Notes under the pieces: generated by a model
The model's input: only the letters and a program-made list of their open reading frames with translations
What the model was told of the DNA's origin: nothing
Databases searched by the model: none
Shown: piece by piece, positions 62,554 through 64,000 of the stretch
Position numbering within the stretch: position 1 is the stretch's first letter
Layout of the letters: every line of letters starts with the position of its first letter
Program-made: the position numbers and the translations under genes
NCBI GenBank assembly: GCA_963978895.1
Contig: OZ022245.1
Coordinates: forward strand, 20,416,202 to 20,480,201
Direction of reading: 5' to 3'
Source of the DNA: Erpobdella octoculata
Lineage: Eukaryota > Annelida > Clitellata > Hirudinida > Erpobdellidae
DNA length: 64,000 bases

Positions 62554-64000
62554 AGAAAAACAAAACAGATTTTTCAAAAAAACCGACGAGTGCAAGTGCA
62601 AGGAAGACTTTAAGCAGCTGAAGTCTGTTTTATTTATAAGCGCGCGACCTAGTGCTAACATCACACGTTGAGACGTCGTGAACACAGCTTGTGATTTGTC
62701 GTACCAAACTTAAGCCAGCTGTGCTTGTATTTCATTCATATGTACATTGTTAATATCATTGAAAATGGACAAATTCTATCTCTGACCCATTGTTTCATTG
62801 TTAGCCACACAAACAACATAGGGCTTTGTTAAGTAACGTCGCACGCTTTTCTCCGTCTGCTTTACTTTGCCGTCCTTTGAAAATTACGCACAAATCGTCT
62901 CACTTTTTACATAAAACGCCAGCTACTTTTAGAGATCTTATCATTGTTATTGTTACAATGGTTGATCCATATTTCAAAAAATAATTGAATATTGGGAATT
63001 TAAAGTTACATGACAATTTAATAATCGAAAGCCAACTGCAACAAGATATACCGAAAGCGACTTTACGCAACCTATTAACTATACACTTTTAAACCTTCAG
63101 AAATATGTAAATATTATTGTGTATATGCACTACGCTTAGCTAAGGGTGCATGGACCTTTCTTGTTGCAGCTGCAATGTCAAGGGCAAGGCTATACGATTT
63201 CAAAACAACAAAGCTACAGAGCTGCAACCTATTTTTGGCTGAACTTTGGCTTACAGAAATTTCGAGTAGTGCTAGTGCTCTCACTGTTTATCTTGGTTTC
63301 GTGACCAGTACGTACAAGACTCGTAATTGCGAGACAGTTGTGCACGTAATAATTGTGTATATGACAATTGCGCACAACAATAGCAACATATATGCCAAGA
63401 TGCCCAAAGACAAGCGACAAGAACTTACAGTGAAAACTACGCACTGTAAAAAGACAAATGCTTATAGTCAGTTTGCCACAGGTACAATCATGGCTGGATT
63501 AATCAATGGGGTTTAGGAGCCCAGAGTAACCGAGCACAAAAAATTCCCGAAGTAAATATTTGGACCACTTTGCCTAACTTAAATATTCTAGAAGATTTGG
63601 ATCAGGGTCCAAATATTCTATCACGTGGCAACTGGCAAGTAATATATTATACTCAACGGGTCTGCGACACAGAAATAGCCTATGGGTCCATTTTTGGTGA
63701 CCCAGCCCAACCCATCACTTTCTCAACTCCAACCCGACCCATCTGAAAAATTAAATTTTCTAACTCAACCCAGCCCACAATTAAACTTTTTTTCTAATTA
63801 AAATTTTTTAAAGTTTTTTGTCAATCCAACCCATCCAACCCATGGGTAAACCCAATTAGTTTAATTTAATCAGTATCAATAGCATTGAAAAATGCAACAC
63901 AGTTGTTCATGTTCATAAATATATGTTTCCTTACTGCAGTCTCTTGACGCATTTGGATCTTTGTCTACTTATCGGTGGAACAAGCTCTGAAAATCATGAT
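62554..64000. other. Intergenic region upstream of CTH
   Basis: Contains the CTH leader and probably its promoter. A plus-strand open frame of 113 codons at 63175 matches no family I know and lacks supporting context. 63650-63860 is an AACCCAACCC-rich repeat. The rest is AT-rich. Confidence 0.45.
63650..63860. repeat. AACCCGACCC-rich repeat fragment
   Basis: Words such as CCCAGCCCAACCCATC and CCAACCCGACCC are the complement of the GGGTCGGGTC words of the element at 47814. Probably a relative in the opposite orientation, with ends not defined. Confidence 0.5.

Noticed and set aside
63175..63516. 113-codon plus-strand ORF upstream of CTH as a host gene
   Set aside because: No known similarity, no splice or promoter support, composition like the flanks; probably chance.

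Overview
This is a nuclear segment of an AT-rich invertebrate animal genome. Four multi-exon protein genes with canonical GT/AG introns, RNA polymerase III tRNA genes and dense metazoan transposons rule out a prokaryote. The species is not identifiable by eye. A Gmr1-type LTR element (integrase ahead of reverse transcriptase), hAT, CR1/L2-like and Penelope-like debris would fit an invertebrate deuterostome such as a tunicate, but a cnidarian or other invertebrate is not excluded.

Layout. 1-3.7 kb: tRNA cluster (Trp, Pro, a damaged Gln on the minus strand, His). 3.7-7.7 kb: decayed minus-strand Ty3/gypsy element primed by tRNA-Trp, split by a 1.28-kb hAT element. 8.25-16.9 kb (+): the ZU5-ZU5-UPA-death-domain part of a PIDD1 gene, 12 exons; its leucine-rich-repeat exons were not found. 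18.0-33.2 kb (-): a TMEM30/CDC50 flippase-subunit gene, six exons found. Its two big introns hold three LINEs, a hAT element and a 1.15-kb foldback. 33.9-37.6 kb: transposons separated by long (TA)n arrays, including a small LTR element that encodes only a SAP-domain ORF and an acidic Cys-repeat ORF. 37.6-45.0 kb (+): Gmr1-like LTR element, interrupted by a 1.17-kb AGAAT array. 45-50.8 kb: repeat-rich spacer. 50.9-57.6 kb (+): complete RPL7L1 (uL30 family) gene, six exons, with MITEs in intron 1. 58.1-62.6 kb (-): complete cystathionine gamma-lyase (CTH) gene, 12 exons. 62.6-64 kb: intergenic.

The host genes do not form an operon. PIDD1 and TMEM30 are convergent, and RPL7L1 and CTH are convergent. 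Their functions (PIDDosome signalling, phospholipid flipping, ribosome biogenesis, transsulfuration) are unrelated. All exon joins below were made by eye from splice sites, reading-frame phase and family similarity, without transcript data. No wholly new system was proven. The most unusual items are the LTR elements, the PIDD1 without visible autoprocessing motifs, and several terminal-inverted-repeat families with clear 8-bp target duplications.
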